The translations under genes were made by a program, and so were the position numbers. From CAWACC01 sp964390695 (lineage in GTDB: Bacteria; Chlamydiota; Chlamydiia; Chlamydiales; Parachlamydiaceae), in assembly GCA_964390695.1 (NCBI GenBank), contig CAYMKI010000053.1, positions 1 to 17,415 of the forward strand: 17,415 nucleotides of DNA, written 5' to 3'. Positions within the stretch are counted from its first letter, which is position 1, and each line of letters opens with the position of its first letter. Shown in pieces: positions 1-6,174 of this stretch. The notes beneath the pieces were generated by a model. That model worked only from the letters and a program-made list of their open reading frames with translations, ran no database searches and was not told where the DNA came from.

Positions 1-102
1 GAACGCTACTTCTTCGCCATCGGCACCGGGCACTGCTGGGGACAAGACGGAGCGAGGCGTTTGCTGGAAGCTAAAGGGTGGAAGTTGGAGAGAATGAGAT
101 AA
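1..102 (+). CDS. C-terminal fragment of a TraB/GumN-family protein (5' end outside window)
   Basis: Frame 1 is open from the first base and ends at TAA 100-102, giving 33 residues. The tail has the pattern F-x-A-I-G-x-G-H, then G-Q-D-G, then a short helix with L-L-E-A-K-G-W. This is the usual C-terminus of TraB/GumN (YbaP-like) proteins, where the last conserved block reads roughly G-x-G-H-L-x-G-x-x-G followed by L-x-x-x-G. The family consists of putative metal-dependent proteins of uncertain role, often secreted or membrane-associated. Only the tail is visible, so length, signal peptide and catalytic residues cannot be judged. A promoter-like TTGACA begins two bases after the stop, so the next gene is probably a separate unit. 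Confidence 0.62.
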   Translation, partial: ERYFFAIGTGHCWGQDGARRLLEAKGWKLERMR

Positions 103-103
103 C

Positions 104-130
104 TTGACATAAAAAGGGTATATATAAGAT
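104..130 (+). promoter_or_regulatory. Candidate sigma70-type promoter for the 164-1000 gene
   Basis: A perfect TTGACA lies at 104-109. The best -10 options are TAAGAT at 125-130 (15-base spacer) or GATAAA at 128-133 (18-base spacer); neither is ideal. Transcription would start near 136-141, which is downstream of the ATG at 134 and so favours the ATG at 164 as the true start. The call rests on the -35 match and position only. Confidence 0.35.
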
Positions 131-135
131 AAAAT

Positions 136-162
136 GGAGGTTCCAGTACAAGGGGAGCCTCC
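136..162 (+). promoter_or_regulatory. Leader hairpin covering the ribosome binding site of the 164 start
   Basis: Bases 136-144 (GGAGGTTCC) pair with 154-162 (GGAGCCTCC) as a continuous 9-base-pair stem with one G-U pair and a 9-base loop. The Shine-Dalgarno-like GGGGAG (152-157) lies partly in the 3' arm, and the ATG at 164 follows directly. Such a structure could reduce translation initiation or act as a thermosensitive or ligand-sensitive switch. The pairing is seen in the sequence; a regulatory role is inference. Confidence 0.4.
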
Positions 163-163
163 T

Positions 164-1000
164 ATGCGTCTTTTTTTCACAGCAGCGTTGATCTTTGTTT
201 CCGCTATCGGCGGATGGTGGCTATGGGAACACCATGCCCCTTTCCGAAATTTCATTTCAGAATATATCGATAATGGGGAGTTTCTTACCCTAGAAGCCAG
301 ATTCACCCCCCAGCAAATCATGGACACCCATCAGAAAGATTTATTGAAGGATGAAAAGCGCACCTTTGCCGAACCTAACTTGAAGTTTCATCCTTATGTA
401 TTGATGGAGGCTAAATACACCACCCCCGACAGAAAATCGCGTGAAGGGGTGATCCTATGGAGCATGGTAGACGGAGAGATCGTCCTCAATACGGAGAGCT
501 GGGAAAAAACTCACGGCTTCGAAGATGCAATTCGCGCCAATGCTTCCCGCCAAGATTTTAAAATCCTCAATGCCCTGGCGAAATACCATGGAACTACCAC
601 TAAAGACCAATTGCAAAAGGAGCTGCATTTGGATCCGGAAGTGATTGAGCCGTGGATTGAAAGCGCCAAAAACAAACACCTGATCATACAGTCAGGAGCG
701 ACGCTGCAACTGCATTTCGAAAACCCCAAACTCATCACTACCCCTCAGACAAAGATCAACCAGTGGCTGGTCACCAAACCCTATAACCATGCCCAAAGGG
801 TCCAGGCTAAATACAGTCAGAACCAACTGGAGAAGATAGCCTTAGCAGCTTTTGGCAGCGACTTTAAGTTGAGGAACATGACGTTGGTCTATTTACCTGT
901 CTACGGGATCGATATTATCAATCCTGACGGTTCCATCTTGTCCACGTATTGGAATGCGCTGAATGGCAAAAGGATCTTTCCAAAATACCTAGAAATGTAA
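164..1000 (+). CDS. Hypothetical membrane-anchored protein with a possible winged-helix segment
   Basis: I do not recognise this 278-residue protein. From the chosen ATG at 164 it begins with a short basic tip and one hydrophobic stretch of about 18 residues ending in G-G-W-W-L-W, which suits an uncleaved signal anchor with the rest outside the inner membrane. The ATG at 134 would add ten polar residues, has no good ribosome binding site and lies upstream of the likely transcription start; 164 has GGGGAG seven bases upstream. The middle, roughly residues 130-190, has helix-helix-strand spacing resembling a small winged-helix fold (K-I-L-N-A-L-A, then D-Q-L-Q-K-E, then L-I-I-Q-S-G). The C-terminal 60 residues look like a beta-rich domain. 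The last codons lie inside a 40-bp direct repeat. Function unknown. Confidence 0.72.
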   Translation: MRLFFTAALIFVSAIGGWWLWEHHAPFRNFISEYIDNGEFLTLEARFTPQQIMDTHQKDLLKDEKRTFAEPNLKFHPYVLMEAKYTTPDRKSREGVILWSMVDGEIVLNTESWEKTHGFEDAIRANASRQDFKILNALAKYHGTTTKDQLQKELHLDPEVIEPWIESAKNKHLIIQSGATLQLHFENPKLITTPQTKINQWLVTKPYNHAQRVQAKYSQNQLEKIALAAFGSDFKLRNMTLVYLPVYGIDIINPDGSILSTYWNALNGKRIFPKYLEM

Positions 1001-1013
1001 AGAGGGCTGCCTA
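974..1013 (+). repeat. 40-bp perfect direct repeat, copy 1 (partner at 1406-1445)
   Basis: The 40 bases from ATCTTTCC to GCTGCCTA are identical to 1406-1445, offset by 432. Copy 1 encodes the final residues and TAA stop of the plus-strand gene 164-1000. On the minus strand it also holds an unused copy of the last seven codons and stop of the gene at 1421-2188. Confidence 0.95.
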
Positions 1014-1405
1014 TTAAATAGCTTATAAATGGGAATTCAGGCACAACATTAAGAAAAAAAACATGATAGGCAGGATCGCCTTCGGCGGCAGGATAATGCA
1101 TTGGGTGATGTAATCTTTTCTAATCAAGTTTTTTTGTTGTTAAAATTGTCGAGCAATCCTACAGGTAAATTTGAAGCTGAAGTAAGTTGAGAATGTGGAA
1201 GTCTTGGGTCAAAATTAAGATCATTCATTATCCTGCCGCCGAAGGCGATCCTGCCTATCATGTTTTTTATTGCAGGCACAGCTCTAGCCTAATCTCTCAT
1301 ACAATGCAAGAACATAATTTTCCATGCACAACAATAAAAAAAAACCAACACAAGCAAAATTAATAATTAAATATTATCGAATATCAAACTGTCAAAGCCG
1401 GGAGA
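1014..1405. other. 392-bp gene-free segment between the two 40-bp direct repeats
   Basis: This is the gene-free stretch between the converging genes. It is AT-rich, has no credible coding frame, and contains the 43-bp inverted repeat described separately. Its ends (TTAAATAGC... and ...GCCGGGAGA) are not inverted copies of each other, so it is not a simple terminal-inverted-repeat element at the exact repeat boundaries. Bounded by identical 40-bp copies of the two-gene junction, it looks like material gained between two genes that once overlapped at their 3' ends. Confidence 0.6.
1056..1268. repeat. Perfect 43-bp inverted repeat (arms 1056-1098 and 1226-1268) with a 127-bp spacer
   Basis: The left arm starts with six A, then CATGATAGGCAGGATCGCC, and runs to ATAATG at 1098; the right arm is its exact reverse complement, ending in six T. 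Within each arm GGCAGGAT occurs twice, flanking a small CGCC-TTC-GGCG hairpin. Because each transcript leaving the stem meets a U-run, the structure could end transcription from both converging genes, although the spacer is long for a classical terminator. It may instead be two oppositely oriented copies of a dispersed palindromic repeat or a MITE-like element. Identity of the arms is seen; the role is inferred. Confidence 0.85.
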
Positions 1406-1445
1406 ATCTTTCCAAAATACCTAGAAATGTAAAGAGGGCTGCCTA
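1406..1445 (-). repeat. 40-bp perfect direct repeat, copy 2 (partner at 974-1013)
   Basis: This copy encodes the C-terminal residues R-Q-P-S-L-H-F and the TAG stop (1421-1423) of the minus-strand spermidine-synthase-like gene. On the plus strand it retains a dead copy of the last codons and stop (F-P-K-Y-L-E-M-stop) of the gene ending at 1000. Two such gene ends in each copy point to duplication of an older tail-to-tail junction. Confidence 0.95.
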
Positions 1446-2188
1446 GAAAACAGGCCTGTAAAATCCAATCCCGTTTTTATACTTAAAGCTTCCGCTCGTT
1501 TTGACAGCAGGTGATAAGTCGTTTTAAAGCTAGGGTCCACAAAAGAAAAGACCACGAGGTTCAAAGACTCTTCTACGGTGAGCAACTTAAAATTGTTTCC
1601 AAAAGCACTCCCAAGATGCTGAACGCTGCTATCGAGAAGTTTTTTTCCGGTGCTTCTCCATAGATTCCACACCAATATGCCATCTGGAAGCAATATTTCA
1701 TGGCATAACTGAAATAACTCTTTTTCGCCTAGTAACGGAGACATTCCCTCGGCATCGTAGAGATCGATTAAGATAATATCGAAGCGTTGTTCTTGGGGTT
1801 TCTGCAAATACTCCAATGCGTCCATTTGAACAATCTGCAAGCGATCATCTTGAGGAATTTCAAAAAAACGCCGTCCCACATCGATCACCAGAGGGCTTAA
1901 TTCAACGCAAACTTGATGGCAGTCAAGGTGCTTCCACAGAAATTTCTGTTTAGCTCCTCCTCCCAAACCCAGAGACAGCACGCTTTTCGGCTGGGGTTTG
2001 TAGAGCAAGCTTAACAACATCGCTTGGTTGTATTCCATCTCTACTTTAAAGGGATCGTCGAGAAACATGGAACTTTGCGCTACCCTGGAGCCAAAATGCA
2101 AGGTATTCAGCCCTTTGTTCTGGATGACTTGTACTGAAGTATAGGCGTCTCGACCCGAATAAATTAATTTACCGTCATAGTCAAACAT
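1421..2188 (-). CDS. Spermidine-synthase-like protein (SAM-dependent methyltransferase fold)
   Basis: The 255-residue protein has the polyamine-synthase fold signature. A nucleotide-binding loop L-S-L-G-L-G-G-G-A-K lies at 71-80, an acidic residue ends the second strand (E96), Q-M-D-A-L is at 121-125, and D-L-Y-D is at 142-145, where aminopropyltransferases carry their D-x-x-D motif. The N-terminal part (to about 60) resembles the short beta domain of spermidine-synthase-like proteins, with L-D-D-P and E-M-E-Y-N. Whether it makes spermidine is uncertain, since many such family members are of unknown substrate. The start ATG is four bases after the stop of the coiled-coil gene, so the two are probably co-transcribed and coupled. 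Its last seven residues and stop lie in the 40-bp repeat. Confidence 0.8.
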   Translation of the reverse strand: MFDYDGKLIYSGRDAYTSVQVIQNKGLNTLHFGSRVAQSSMFLDDPFKVEMEYNQAMLLSLLYKPQPKSVLSLGLGGGAKQKFLWKHLDCHQVCVELSPLVIDVGRRFFEIPQDDRLQIVQMDALEYLQKPQEQRFDIILIDLYDAEGMSPLLGEKELFQLCHEILLPDGILVWNLWRSTGKKLLDSSVQHLGSAFGNNFKLLTVEESLNLVVFSFVDPSFKTTYHLLSKRAEALSIKTGLDFTGLFSRQPSLHF

Positions 2189-2192
2189 GGGA

Positions 2193-2519
2193 TTACTTCA
2201 CATATAGCCAGTGTTGTTCCACCCTGCGGTTGCTTTGAGCCTGTTTGGTTTTACGCGGATCTCTGACGTTGGCAATTTCGCACTTTAACTTTTCTTCTAG
2301 AATTTGGCGTTGTTTTTGCAATTCAACCCAATTGTCTGAAGTAAAATTATCGGGATTTGAAAGAAACGCCTCCAATTGGTGGCGCGTGACATTCAATTCC
2401 TTGAGGAGTCCGTCTATTTCTTGGTTGATGCCATCCATCTGCAGCAGAAGCTCTTGGAAAGCAAGCTGATTTTTGAGAACGTCGTGATCTAATTTTTGAT
2501 CTTTATTGTTAAAAAACAT
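2193..2519 (-). CDS. Small coiled-coil hypothetical protein
   Basis: This 108-residue protein is not recognised. It is highly charged and predicted largely alpha-helical: residues about 10-85 have heptad-like spacing of Leu and Ile (V-L-K-N-Q-L, L-L-L-Q-M, I-D-G-L-L-K-E-L, R-Q-I-L-E-E-K-L) compatible with a coiled coil. The C-terminal 25 residues are basic (D-P-R-K-T-K, N-R-R). There is no signal peptide or membrane segment. It is the first gene of a two-gene unit with the spermidine-synthase-like gene, and a well-formed promoter lies 33 bases upstream of its ATG. No strong Shine-Dalgarno is seen. The good promoter and tight spacing support it being a real gene. Confidence 0.65.
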   Translation of the reverse strand: MFFNNKDQKLDHDVLKNQLAFQELLLQMDGINQEIDGLLKELNVTRHQLEAFLSNPDNFTSDNWVELQKQRQILEEKLKCEIANVRDPRKTKQAQSNRRVEQHWLYVK

Positions 2520-2552
2520 ATAAGCGCATCTAATTTAATTTTTTATGTTTTT

Positions 2553-2581
2553 ATTATATACTTTAAATTATTGTTTGACAA
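2553..2581 (-). promoter_or_regulatory. Sigma70-type promoter for the 2519-1421 unit
   Basis: On the minus strand TTGTCA (2581-2576) is followed after exactly 17 bases by a perfect TATAAT (2558-2553). It sits 33 bases before the ATG at 2519. On the plus strand the same spot gives a perfect TTGACA (2575-2580), so the -35 boxes of two divergent promoters may overlap; the matching plus-strand -10 (TATACC at 2596-2601, 15-base spacer) is weak. Confidence 0.65.
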
Positions 2582-2599
2582 CCTGTTTTTGAATATATA

Positions 2600-2690
2600 C
2601 CTTCAACTCGACTTTGCAACATTTTTGAACTCCTCTGCCGAGAGAGGCTTCATCCTCGTCCAAAAAAAAATTGCAAAATCGAGTTCAAGG
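2600..2690 (+). repeat. Imperfect 20-bp inverted repeat in the leader of the 2722 gene
   Basis: CCTTCAACTCGACTTTGCAA (2600-2619) matches the reverse complement of 2671-2690 at 18 of 20 positions, with a 51-base spacer that contains a second small hairpin, CCTCT/AGAGG (about 2632-2647). The structure lies between the divergent promoter region and the ribosome binding site AAGGA near 2710. It could be a leader RNA structure, an attenuator, or a dispersed repeat; which one cannot be told from one copy. Confidence 0.6.
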
Positions 2691-2721
2691 GGTGAATAGT
2701 TACTAAAATAAGGATCCAAGC

Positions 2722-4218
2722 ATGGATTTAGAACAAAATACCCGCCTCAGCCAGTCTATGCTGTGGTCCTTACAAAAGGCTGCGTATCGCCAGCTGGGAC
2801 CTAAAGCCTGGAGTGCCCAGCAGGTTCCATCCTACATAACGAGCAGTCCTTTAATAGCCCGCGCTTATGCTCACATCACACTTGGATTTATTCGCGATGG
2901 GTTATCCCCTCACGCCATCATGCCGATCGATACCTCCGAGGTATTATACCTCTTCGATTTAGGGGCCGGCACAGGCCGTTTTGGTTTTTTATATTTACAT
3001 TACCTGCTTAACCTTCTCGAAGAGTTGAAAATCCCTTTACGTATATGCTATGTCATGACCGAAATCAGTACAGCCACTTTGGAGTTTTTAGAAGGTCACG
3101 AACAATTGAAGTCCCTCAAAAAGAGACACGTATTGGATTTTTGTGTATTCGAACACGATCAAGCCGAGGAAAACCTGTATTTACGCCATAGTAATCATAT
3201 TTTACTTCCCGGATCGTCCCGCAATCCGATGATCCTAATTGCCAACTATTTTTTCGACACCCTGCCTCACGATCTATTCCGTGTGCAGCAACACCGTCTC
3301 GAAGAAGGCAGAATCTCACTCTCCTGCTCACCTCCGCATGATTTTCCGCTAGGTAGTCCCGATTCACCTTCCCCCTCGATTATCCCTTATCTGAATGTGG
3401 AAACGCACTATACCCCCTTGCTCCCGCATGATACCCCATATCAAAACCAGCTCGTTTGGAGGCAGATTTTGAATGACTACGCCTCCGAATATGAGAAATT
3501 GCCCCAGGTGTTATTTCCATTGGGAGCCTTGCAGGTCATTCAGCGTTTTTCCAAACTTTCGAACAATAAATATTTGCTTCTAGCAGCTGATCAAGGCTTC
3601 CACCATCCCTCTCAATTTGAAAATGCCCCCTCCTTTTTTTCCAAGCATGGCACCTTTTCCATCCATGTGAACTATCATGCCATTGCCAGCTACTTCAAAA
3701 AAATTGAAGGGTCTTGTCTGACCTCATCGAATCTAGAACCGCGTTTGGTGAACATCGCTGCGCTTTCTCAGGGGCATTCTCACCAATTTCCTGAAGTAGG
3801 CCAGGCTTTTAAGCAACAGCTCGAAGATTTCGAATTAACGGACTACGTGCGTATGGTAGATGCTATTGCCGAAATGAGCGATGCAGCTCCTTTGGCATTG
3901 ATTTTCGCCCTGATTAAATTGGGCCATTATGATCCCTGCGACTTCAACCTTTTTATACCGCGATTAATAAAAGAAGCCTCTAAGCTACCTCCTAGCATTC
4001 AATCCGAACTTTTAAACCTCATCGACCATGTCCATCAACATTTTTATCCGATCTCTTCAGAAGGAGGCGCCTTTGTGATGAACCTGGGTGTGTTGTGTTA
4101 TCATATGGCGTTTTATAAGCAAGCCCTATTTTATTTCCAAAGAGCTCTAGACATAGGCTATAGCGATCCCATTATTTTCAAAAATATTACGGCAGTGCGA
4201 GCCTGTATAGATGATTGA
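2722..4218 (+). CDS. SAM-dependent methyltransferase-like protein with C-terminal TPR-like segment
   Basis: The 498-residue protein has a clear SAM-binding loop, F-D-L-G-A-G-T-G-R-F-G, at 78-88, followed by an acidic T-E-I-S at 113-116. I-A-N-Y-F-F-D-T-L-P at 173-182 recalls the N-E-x-x-D-A-L-P block of MidA/NDUFAF7-type methyltransferases. This supports a class I methyltransferase, possibly acting on a protein; the substrate is unknown. The C-terminal 50 residues (G-V-L-C-Y-H-M-A-F-Y-K-Q-A-L-F-Y-F-Q-R-A-L) fit one tetratricopeptide repeat, suggesting a protein partner. No signal peptide or membrane segment. The ATG at 2722 has AAGGA seven bases upstream. An alcohol dehydrogenase gene follows after 88 bases, with its own possible promoter. 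Confidence 0.75.
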   Translation: MDLEQNTRLSQSMLWSLQKAAYRQLGPKAWSAQQVPSYITSSPLIARAYAHITLGFIRDGLSPHAIMPIDTSEVLYLFDLGAGTGRFGFLYLHYLLNLLEELKIPLRICYVMTEISTATLEFLEGHEQLKSLKKRHVLDFCVFEHDQAEENLYLRHSNHILLPGSSRNPMILIANYFFDTLPHDLFRVQQHRLEEGRISLSCSPPHDFPLGSPDSPSPSIIPYLNVETHYTPLLPHDTPYQNQLVWRQILNDYASEYEKLPQVLFPLGALQVIQRFSKLSNNKYLLLAADQGFHHPSQFENAPSFFSKHGTFSIHVNYHAIASYFKKIEGSCLTSSNLEPRLVNIAALSQGHSHQFPEVGQAFKQQLEDFELTDYVRMVDAIAEMSDAAPLALIFALIKLGHYDPCDFNLFIPRLIKEASKLPPSIQSELLNLIDHVHQHFYPISSEGGAFVMNLGVLCYHMAFYKQALFYFQRALDIGYSDPIIFKNITAVRACIDD

Positions 4219-4248
4219 GGTCATTGCAAAACTCGTAAAGATCTTCTA

Positions 4249-4281
4249 TTGACAATTTAATAAATAAATAGGAATTATATA
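4249..4281 (+). promoter_or_regulatory. Weak promoter candidate upstream of the alcohol dehydrogenase
   Basis: A perfect TTGACA lies at 4249-4254 in the 88-base AT-rich gap after the methyltransferase-like gene. The best -10 match, TATATA at 4276-4281, is 21 bases away, longer than usual; AATTAT at 4273-4278 has an 18-base spacer but matches poorly. Transcription could equally run through from upstream. Confidence 0.25.
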
Positions 4282-4306
4282 AAAAAATCACACGAGGCTA
4301 CCCGTT

Positions 4307-5377
4307 ATGATCAAAGCCACAGGTTATGCAGCCCTATCCTCCACCTCTCCCTTGGATGTTTTTAGTTTTGAGCGCAGAGATCCCACTTCTAACGATGTGC
4401 ATATTGAAATCCTGTACTGTGGTGTCTGCCACACAGATATCCACTTTGTCAAAAATGAATGGAAAAGCACCCTCTATCCGGTTGTGCCAGGACATGAAAT
4501 CGTAGGGAAAATCGTCAAAGTCGGCAGCCAGGTCAAAAATTTCAAAGTAGGCGATCTAGCCGCCGTGGGCTGCATGGTCGACTCCTGCCGCAAATGTCCC
4601 AGCTGCCGGGAACATTTGGAGCAGTATTGCCAGCTGGGGTCGACATTCACATATAACAGCCCGGATAAGCACACCGGAAAAAACACCTATGGAGGCTATT
4701 CCAACTCTATTGTTGTGGATGAGAACTACGTGCTGCATGTCCCCAAAGCCTTTTCTAGCCAAGACCTTGCCCGTGTAGCACCTCTGCTATGCGCCGGAAT
4801 CACGACCTATTCCCCTTTACGGCATTGGAATATCCAAAAAGGCAAAAAAGTCGGTATCGTAGGACTCGGAGGACTCGGTCATATGGGGGTAAAATTAGCC
4901 TGTGCCCTAGGAGCCGAGGTCGTCCTATTCACAAGTTCCCCGCATAAAGTGGCCGATGGAAAAAAATTGGGGGCCCACCATGTTGTCCTATCGACAAACA
5001 AGGCTGAAGTGGATAACCACCTCAACAGCTTAGACCTGATTCTGGATACGGTCACTGTTCCGCACTCCTTAGACCTTTACCTGCAGCTTCTCAAACGCGA
5101 TGGCACATTATGCCTGTTAGGGGTTCCTCCCGATCTCCATCCTTCACCCGCCATCAGCCCGTTGATCCACAAGAGAGCAAGCCTTTCCGGATCCATTATA
5201 GGAGGAATTCAAGAAACACAGGAGATGCTGGATTTCTGCGCTGCCCATCATATACTGTCGGATATAGAATTAATCCGCATGCAGGACATTAACACCGCCT
5301 ATGAAAGGATGATCAAAAACGACGTCAAATACCGCTTTGTGATCGATATCTCGCATAGCTTTGAGAATAATGTCTGA
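4307..5377 (+). CDS. Zinc-dependent alcohol dehydrogenase, cinnamyl-alcohol-dehydrogenase/YahK type
   Basis: The 356-residue protein is a complete medium-chain zinc alcohol dehydrogenase, probably reducing aldehydes with NADPH in the cytoplasm. Catalytic zinc ligands are visible as C41 (in G-V-C-H-T-D), H63-E64 (in P-G-H-E-I-V-G) and C162. The structural zinc lobe has four cysteines at 94, 97, 100 and 108. The Rossmann loop G-L-G-G-L-G-H-M-G is at 186-194, and the second strand ends in F-T-S-S rather than an acidic residue, which favours NADP(H). The pattern of H42-T43-D44 and the G-C-M-V-D-S-C-x-x-C segment is typical of the CAD/YahK branch. The secreted-protein gene begins two bases after the stop, so the two are co-transcribed. 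The true substrate cannot be read from the sequence. Confidence 0.93.
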   Translation: MIKATGYAALSSTSPLDVFSFERRDPTSNDVHIEILYCGVCHTDIHFVKNEWKSTLYPVVPGHEIVGKIVKVGSQVKNFKVGDLAAVGCMVDSCRKCPSCREHLEQYCQLGSTFTYNSPDKHTGKNTYGGYSNSIVVDENYVLHVPKAFSSQDLARVAPLLCAGITTYSPLRHWNIQKGKKVGIVGLGGLGHMGVKLACALGAEVVLFTSSPHKVADGKKLGAHHVVLSTNKAEVDNHLNSLDLILDTVTVPHSLDLYLQLLKRDGTLCLLGVPPDLHPSPAISPLIHKRASLSGSIIGGIQETQEMLDFCAAHHILSDIELIRMQDINTAYERMIKNDVKYRFVIDISHSFENNV

Positions 5378-5379
5378 AT

Positions 5380-6174
5380 ATGGTCCGTAGATCGATTTTA
5401 TCTGTAGGTGTTTGGCTATTGCATTTATGCGCCTTATGCCCTCTCCACGCCGAGCCTCCGGTTAATCTAGATTTTTCGTTTTCGAACTATCCTGAGGGAT
5501 GGAACGCCGATTTTAGCGACTACCCAGTAGGTCAAGAAAGCTTTTATGAACTTGACTGGGGATGGGAAAGCCTTCCCTCGGGAACCAGTTCGGCCTACAC
5601 CAAAGGCCTGTATGTCTCCGGCAATAATCACAGCGACGACCTGTTCATGTTTTTCAAACATCCCATTTCAGGTCTCGTCCCCAACACTCTATACTCTATT
5701 AATTTTGAAGCCACCTTAGCGAGCAATATCCCTGAAGGCATGTTTGGCATCGGCGGCTCCCCAGGAGAAAGCGTCTTCGTGAAGATAGGGGCATCTAGCC
5801 AAGAACCGCAAAAAATAGCTATTCGAAATTACTATTTTCTCAATGTGGACAAAGGCAATCAATCCCAGAGTGGGGCCAACGCTAGGGTCGTGGGGCACCT
5901 GGCCAATCCTCACGTCGACCCCCTGAACCCGCAATATTTAGCTCAAACGTACGAATCTACCCATCCGTTGCAGGTGCAAACGGATGGGCAAGGGCATCTA
6001 TGGATATTCATAGGAACCGATTCAGGATTTGAGGGCACCACCAAGTTCTATCTGCTCAATTTGAAGTTGGGTTTTAATGCCTTGTATAAAAGTGATTTAG
6101 GAGCATTTCTTTGGCCAAATAAACACAGTTTTCCTGTTTCTTGTCGAATACAGACAGCAGCTTTTTTTGCGTGA
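5380..6174 (+). CDS. Secreted protein of a widespread uncharacterised family, with an unusual C-terminal extension
   Basis: The 264-residue protein starts with a classical signal peptide: M-V-R-R, a hydrophobic core, and a likely cut after L-H-A (residue 24). The mature part has family-like blocks that I recognise from hypothetical exported proteins in diverse bacteria: D-F-S-D-Y-P-V-G-Q-E-S-F-Y-E-L (45-59), S-G-N-N-H-S-D-D-L-F-M-F (80-91), G-I-G-G-S-P-G-E-S-V (123-132), N-V-D-K-G-N-Q-S-Q (155-163) and G-T-D-S-G-F-E-G-T-T (212-221). It is probably a beta-sandwich; the function is unknown. Homologous domains would be expected to end near L230 (about base 6069). The remaining 34 residues are encoded in bases that are also the 3' end of the convergent gene at 6074-7768, and look like read-through. 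The start is two bases after the dehydrogenase stop, and the ribosome binding site is weak. Confidence 0.82.
   Translation: MVRRSILSVGVWLLHLCALCPLHAEPPVNLDFSFSNYPEGWNADFSDYPVGQESFYELDWGWESLPSGTSSAYTKGLYVSGNNHSDDLFMFFKHPISGLVPNTLYSINFEATLASNIPEGMFGIGGSPGESVFVKIGASSQEPQKIAIRNYYFLNVDKGNQSQSGANARVVGHLANPHVDPLNPQYLAQTYESTHPLQVQTDGQGHLWIFIGTDSGFEGTTKFYLLNLKLGFNALYKSDLGAFLWPNKHSFPVSCRIQTAAFFA

Noticed and set aside
134..163. Start of the first complete gene at the ATG at 134
   Set aside because: There is no usable Shine-Dalgarno upstream, it lies at or before the probable transcription start, and the ten added residues are polar in front of a signal anchor.
1014..1405. Classical insertion sequence
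   Set aside because: There is no transposase frame, and the ends next to the 40-bp repeats are not inverted copies of each other.
2496..2699. Plus-strand 67-codon open frame across the divergent promoter region
   Set aside because: It overlaps the promoter, the inverted repeat and the 5' end of the coiled-coil gene, has no ribosome binding site, and its content is AT-driven.
4223..4239. TTGCAAAACTCG similarity to the inverted-repeat arms at 2600-2690
   Set aside because: The shared stretch is only about eight bases before the sequences diverge, which is too short to call a repeat.
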